Source: JAKFDK01 sp036676195
Lineage (GTDB): Bacteria > Bacillota > Sulfobacillia > Symbiobacteriales > ZC4RG38
Direction of reading: 5' to 3'
Assembly (NCBI GenBank): GCA_036676195.1
Contig: JAKFDK010000053.1
Coordinates: 10,415 to 74,414, forward strand
Length of the DNA: 64,000 nucleotides
This document shows, piece after piece, positions 61,031 to 64,000 of the stretch. The notes under the pieces were generated by a model that saw only the letters and a list, made by a program, of their open reading frames with translations, made no database searches and was not told the DNA's origin. The first letter of the stretch is position 1. Each line of letters begins with the position of its first letter. The position numbers and the translations under genes are program-made.

Positions 61031-61318
61031 ATGCCGAGTCCCATGCAGCCTGAACGGATTGTGCGCACGATGGCCGACCTGAAAAAGGCTCTGGCCGACC
61101 TGGAACGTGAAGGTAGGACGATCCTGAACGTTGGCGGGCGGAAAGTCCTCCTGCTCCCATTGGACCCAACGGATGACCTGACCGACGATGAGTATGAAGG
61201 CATGCTCAGCCATCCTGTGGTGAAGGCGAGGCTCGAGAAGGCGGTAGCCCAGGTGGACGCCGGTTTGGGTATTCCGGACAAAGACTTGGACGATTTCTTC
61301 AATGGCAAGGAAAAATAG
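61031..61318 (+). CDS. Probable antitoxin of a RelE/ParE-type module
   Basis: About 95 residues with a helical, charged N-terminal part (TMADLKKALADLEREGRTILNVGGRKVLLLPLD) and an acidic C-terminus (LTDDEYEGMLSHPVVKARLEKAVAQVDAGLGI). It overlaps the following toxin-like gene by 17 bp, the arrangement of type II toxin-antitoxin pairs. No specific antitoxin family is certain, and the start (61031, 61043 or 61070) is unresolved because no strong ribosome-binding site is visible. Confidence 0.6.
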   Translation: MPSPMQPERIVRTMADLKKALADLEREGRTILNVGGRKVLLLPLDPTDDLTDDEYEGMLSHPVVKARLEKAVAQVDAGLGIPDKDLDDFFNGKEK

Positions 61319-61805
61319 GCTGAAGCTCGTCTGGGCGCCCCAGGCGCTCGATAGCCTGCGCGAAATTCAGAAGCGGGAGAAGCGACAGCTGCTGCGTAAC
61401 GGTGCGCGCTTGCTTGCAGCATATCCAGAGATGCATCGCCTCCGGCGGACCCGCACCTGGGGACTGGTCGGACTCTTGCGAGTGAGTCCGTTTGTCGCCG
61501 TCTATCGTGTCGCAGGTCAGGAACTCCAAATTGCACCGACCGTGATTCGGCCGTGGGCCACCGCCGGGCCGGCCGGCCTGCCGCATCCTGAACACCCCGA
61601 CGCACGGCAGTGGCAACATCCCCTTCAGACAGGCCATCACCGAAAACGCCCCTCAGCCGAGGGGCGTTTTTGCATGTGCCTGGCCCCAGCTACGGCAACC
61701 CGTTCCCATGCTGTCCAGCCCGCCCGCCCTGATGGAGGAAAAGCCAGATCTGCACCGAACAACATGAACGAACCTCATCCTGGCATACACACGAGCACGC
61801 AATGA
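61302..61805 (+). CDS. RelE/ParE-like toxin with repeat-derived C-terminal extension
   Basis: The first about 85 residues fit a small RelE/ParE toxin: LKLVWAPQALDSLREIQKREKRQLL, LLAAYPEMHRLRR, GLVGLLRVSPFVAVYRVAGQEL. From about residue 79 the coding frame runs into the terminator-containing repeat (61,537 on), giving about 88 extra residues of low-complexity, Pro/His-rich sequence that is not toxin-like. The original stop was probably lost when the repeat arrived. Whether the extended toxin is active is unknown. Confidence 0.62.
   Translation: MARKNRLKLVWAPQALDSLREIQKREKRQLLRNGARLLAAYPEMHRLRRTRTWGLVGLLRVSPFVAVYRVAGQELQIAPTVIRPWATAGPAGLPHPEHPDARQWQHPLQTGHHRKRPSAEGRFCMCLAPATATRSHAVQPARPDGGKARSAPNNMNEPHPGIHTSTQ
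61537..61679 (+). repeat. Terminator-containing repeat, copy 2
   Basis: Matches 60,487-60,628 base for base over most of its length, including the phosphoglucomutase-derived piece and the terminator, but continues into unrelated sequence where copy 1 has the group II intron fragment. It therefore looks like the intron-free version of the site. Confidence 0.8.
61643..61671 (+). terminator. Perfect terminator hairpin, copy 2
   Basis: The same AAAACGCCCCTC/AGCC/complement hairpin as copy 1, ending in five T residues. It lies inside the toxin-like reading frame, so transcription of the extension may stop here. Confidence 0.88.
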
Positions 61806-61816
61806 GGGCATGAGAA

Positions 61817-63097
61817 ATGAAAGTCTGTATCATCGGGCTCGGTTATATCGGCTTTCCAACCGCTTGCCTGATTGGCCACGCCGGGCACGAAGCGGTGGGT
61901 GTGGACATCGATCCATCCATTGTGGAGCGGCTCAGTCGGGGCGACCTGCCCATGGTCAATGAGCAGGGTCTCACCGCACTGGCTCAGGGCGTACTGGAGT
62001 CGGGCCGGTTGCGACTCGGCACCAGGGCGGAGGCGGCCGATGTCTTCATCATTGCCGTGCCCACACCGGTGCGTCACCTGGGACAACCTGCCGGCCACGG
62101 GGTGGTAAGTGATCCCCACACCGCCGATCTTTCCTACGTTGAAGTGGCCTGCCGGGGCATCAGCCCCCATGTCCGGCCGGGAAACCTGGTCATTCTGGAA
62201 TCAACCGTGCCGCCCCGCACCACCGAAAAGGTGGTTCGCTCGGCCCTGGCCCAGGCGGGAGTCGACGTATCAGCCGTCGATTTTGCCCATGCTCCCGAGC
62301 GGGTCCTTCCGGGCAACATCCTGTATGAACTGGTACATAACAGCCGGATTGTGGGCGGGCTCACCCCGCAGGCGAGTCAGCGAGCCGGCGACTTTTACCG
62401 CACCTTTGTCCAGGGCGAGGTGGTGGCCACCGACGCCACAACGGCTGAACTGGTCAAACTCATGGAAAACACCTTCCGGGACACCAACATTGCTTTGGCC
62501 AACGAGTTTGCCCGTGTCTGTGAACACCTCGAAGTGGACGTCTGGGAGGCCATTGCGCTGGCCAACCGCCATCCGCGCGTTCAATTCATGCACCCCGGGC
62601 CCGGTGTGGGTGGCCACTGCATCGCCGTTGACCCCTATTTCATCATCGCCGCCGCTCCTGGCCTGACTCCGCTCATCCAAACTGCCCGGCAAATCAACCG
62701 GCAGATGCCCATGCATGTGGTTGAGCTTTTTCAGGCGCTCACCACCGGGGAATCCGTCGGCAAGGTCGCCGTCCTCGGCGCCGCCTATAAGGCAGATGTG
62801 GCCGATGAGCGGGAAAGCCCGGCTCTACAGGTCGCCGGACTCCTGGCCAACGCCGGCTATACGGTGGTCATTCATGATCCCCATGTCCGGCGGTTTAGCC
62901 GTCCCCTTCCGGATGTTCTCAGCGGGGCCGATGCCATGATCCTGCTGACGGATCACACCGAGTACAGGCGGCTCGATCCCAGCCTGGCCGCCGGCCTGAT
63001 GTCAAACCGGTTCCTTCTGGACACCCGGGGCCACCTGGATGCGGCCCGGTGGCGGGCGGCGGGATTCCGTGTCATGAAACTCGGGTCAGGGAAATGA
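61817..63097 (+). CDS. wecC: UDP-N-acetyl-D-mannosamine dehydrogenase (WecC-type nucleotide-sugar dehydrogenase)
   Basis: Four-electron NAD-dependent oxidation of a UDP-sugar to its uronic acid. The 426 residues show VCIIGLGYIGFPTACLI, GVDIDPSIVERLSRGDLP, VPTPV, ESTVPPRTTE, FAHAPERVLPGN, ELVKLMENTFRDTNIALANEFA, the catalytic Cys in GPGVGGHCIAVDPYF (about 268) and AYKADVADERESPAL. The PERVLPG and ENTFRD variants favour the UDP-ManNAc/GlcNAc group over UDP-glucose dehydrogenase. GAGGG precedes the ATG. UDP-HexNAc epimerase is not in the window. Confidence 0.88.
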   Translation: MKVCIIGLGYIGFPTACLIGHAGHEAVGVDIDPSIVERLSRGDLPMVNEQGLTALAQGVLESGRLRLGTRAEAADVFIIAVPTPVRHLGQPAGHGVVSDPHTADLSYVEVACRGISPHVRPGNLVILESTVPPRTTEKVVRSALAQAGVDVSAVDFAHAPERVLPGNILYELVHNSRIVGGLTPQASQRAGDFYRTFVQGEVVATDATTAELVKLMENTFRDTNIALANEFARVCEHLEVDVWEAIALANRHPRVQFMHPGPGVGGHCIAVDPYFIIAAAPGLTPLIQTARQINRQMPMHVVELFQALTTGESVGKVAVLGAAYKADVADERESPALQVAGLLANAGYTVVIHDPHVRRFSRPLPDVLSGADAMILLTDHTEYRRLDPSLAAGLMSNRFLLDTRGHLDAARWRAAGFRVMKLGSGK

Positions 63098-63252
63098 GCC
63101 CCCCAGCCAAGTGCCTGGCTGCCACACGCCCCTCAAGGCCGGGCCTTGTTCCTGGTGGCTGACCCACCGGGACTGAGATTGCAAAAATATGTATGTCTAT
63201 ATCGAACCTATCGACTCACTTTTGCGTGTATAACATTGGGAATACCCAGTGG

Positions 63253-63277
63253 CCGCCGGGGAACCCCGGCGGTTCTT
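63253..63277 (+). terminator. Terminator after wecC
   Basis: CCGCCGGGG pairs with CCCCGGCGG around a short loop and is followed by TTCTTT. It lies between wecC and the unknown gene at 63,312. Confidence 0.75.
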
Positions 63278-63311
63278 TACATCAACCTCTTCATCCGAAG
63301 GAGTCGGTCGC

Positions 63312-63839
63312 ATGGAGAAACTGTCCGGCGGAAAGGTGCACCGCATGGATCCGAACCGCCCCACCCTGGCCCCCCAGGCCAGCGATCCGTTCCTGAAGGC
63401 ATGGCTTCCCGGCAGCCTCTGGCTCAGTTCCGGTGCCTGTTCCCTGCTTCAGTGGACCGCCGAGTCCAACAATCTGGGGCCCCGCCCGACCCATGGCGAA
63501 GTCTTTGTGCGTGAACTGGAAGATGGCACCCGTTTCATCGGCGTGGCGGTCAGGGTCTTGGACGAAAGCCGGCGGGTCGAGTTTCAGTGGGCCAGGATAC
63601 AGCAGGCCATCCTGATCAAGGGGCTGGACCAGGTGTTTGCCGACGCCCGGCTGGACATGAATTCGGAGTATGTCTACAGCATGTTGTGCGACCGGGCCGA
63701 AGACGAGGAATATGGCCTGTGTGTGGTGGCCAAATGGACGAAAGCCCGGGCCGCCAGAGTCAATCAGCGGAATGCGGCCGGCTCCGCCGAACAGACACCG
63801 GACGAGGAACCGATCGCTTCGGTCGCCACCGCCGACTGA
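63312..63839 (+). CDS. Hypothetical protein, 175 residues
   Basis: ATG after GAAGGAG. No family recognised. The N-terminal 30 residues are hydrophilic, the middle (LPGSLWLSSGACSLLQWTAES, GEVFVRELEDGTRFIGVAVRVLDESRRVEF) has alternating beta-like strands, and the C-terminus is Ala/Glu/Thr-rich and probably disordered. There is no signal peptide or membrane segment. It is isolated by a terminator upstream and tandem repeats downstream. Confidence 0.6.
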   Translation: MEKLSGGKVHRMDPNRPTLAPQASDPFLKAWLPGSLWLSSGACSLLQWTAESNNLGPRPTHGEVFVRELEDGTRFIGVAVRVLDESRRVEFQWARIQQAILIKGLDQVFADARLDMNSEYVYSMLCDRAEDEEYGLCVVAKWTKARAARVNQRNAAGSAEQTPDEEPIASVATAD

Positions 63840-63864
63840 CCCCGGCGACCCTGACCGACCTGTT

Positions 63865-64000
63865 GACAGCCGAATAGTCCCCGAGAACAGGTCATGGACA
63901 GCCGCATAGTCTCCGATGGGTGGTCATGGACAGCCGCATAGTCTCCGATGGGTGGTCATGGACAGCCGCATAGTCTCCGATGGGTGGTCATGGACAGCCG
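63865..64000. repeat. 32-bp tandem repeat array, cut by window end
   Basis: Units begin GACAGCCG and end GGTCATG. The first unit (63,865-63,896) diverges in the middle; units two to four (63,897-63,992) are identical, and a fifth begins at 63,993. The unit is not a multiple of three and has no spacers, so it is neither a coding repeat nor a CRISPR. Confidence 0.9.

Noticed and set aside
63865..64000. CRISPR array
   Set aside because: Units are directly contiguous 32-mers without variable spacers, and no cas genes are present.

Overview
This window reads as a piece of a high-G+C, endospore-forming Bacillota chromosome. The clues are a GerD-like spore germination lipoprotein, GatCAB, many TTG and GTG starts behind strong GGAGG sites, a Gram-positive CpsB/CpsC/CpsD exopolysaccharide control set and an SLH-domain surface protein. 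A Symbiobacterium-like lineage is possible, but the sequence alone does not prove genus or family.

Positions 1-24,020 are mostly housekeeping: the 3' part of hisC, a GerD-like lipoprotein, a helicase-associated gene split by an in-frame stop, a large sensor histidine kinase carrying a degenerate HD-GYP-like module, plsC, pcrA-ligA, two oligopeptide-transporter ATPases without permeases, a MarR-type regulator, gatCAB, a MalT-like/SARP regulator, an LD-carboxypeptidase and an RlmD-type methyltransferase. A divergent pair follows (24,045-26,503): an AlbA_2/Schlafen-type protein and a DUF488 protein, with a duplicated 15-bp element before the former.

From 26,781 to 54,912 lies a large exopolysaccharide locus: galU, cpsB, SLH protein, cpsC, cpsD, manC, galE, a phosphoglycosyl transferase, several glycosyltransferases, a Wzx flippase, two Wzy-like polymerases, gmd and fcl (GDP-L-fucose), a HAD hydrolase and manA. 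Nested in it is a tight five-gene cassette (38,255-42,076): cyclase family, CMP-sugar synthetase-like, hydroxyacid dehydrogenase, SDR, and a DUF115/sialyltransferase-like protein. It has no NeuB-type synthase and may make and transfer an unusual CMP-activated acidic sugar; this is the best candidate for an undescribed pathway. The locus carries many scars: a duplicated galE 5' end, a decayed UDP-glucuronate decarboxylase, a broken GT2 gene, an IS1182-like transposase remnant, and a stretch (about 43.1-48.6 kb) visibly less GC-rich than its flanks.

From 54.9 to 61.8 kb is a repeat-rich decayed region. A roughly 0.8-kb element occurs twice, flanking a SAM methyltransferase and an intact phosphoglucomutase gene. 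The second copy keeps an open miniature FAD/NAD-binding oxidoreductase-like ORF. Phosphoglucomutase fragments, a duplicated terminator-containing segment, a group II intron 5' fragment just after one of those terminators, and a toxin-antitoxin pair whose toxin reads into the repeat follow. The window ends with a WecC-type nucleotide-sugar dehydrogenase, an unknown 175-residue protein and a 32-bp tandem repeat running off the edge.
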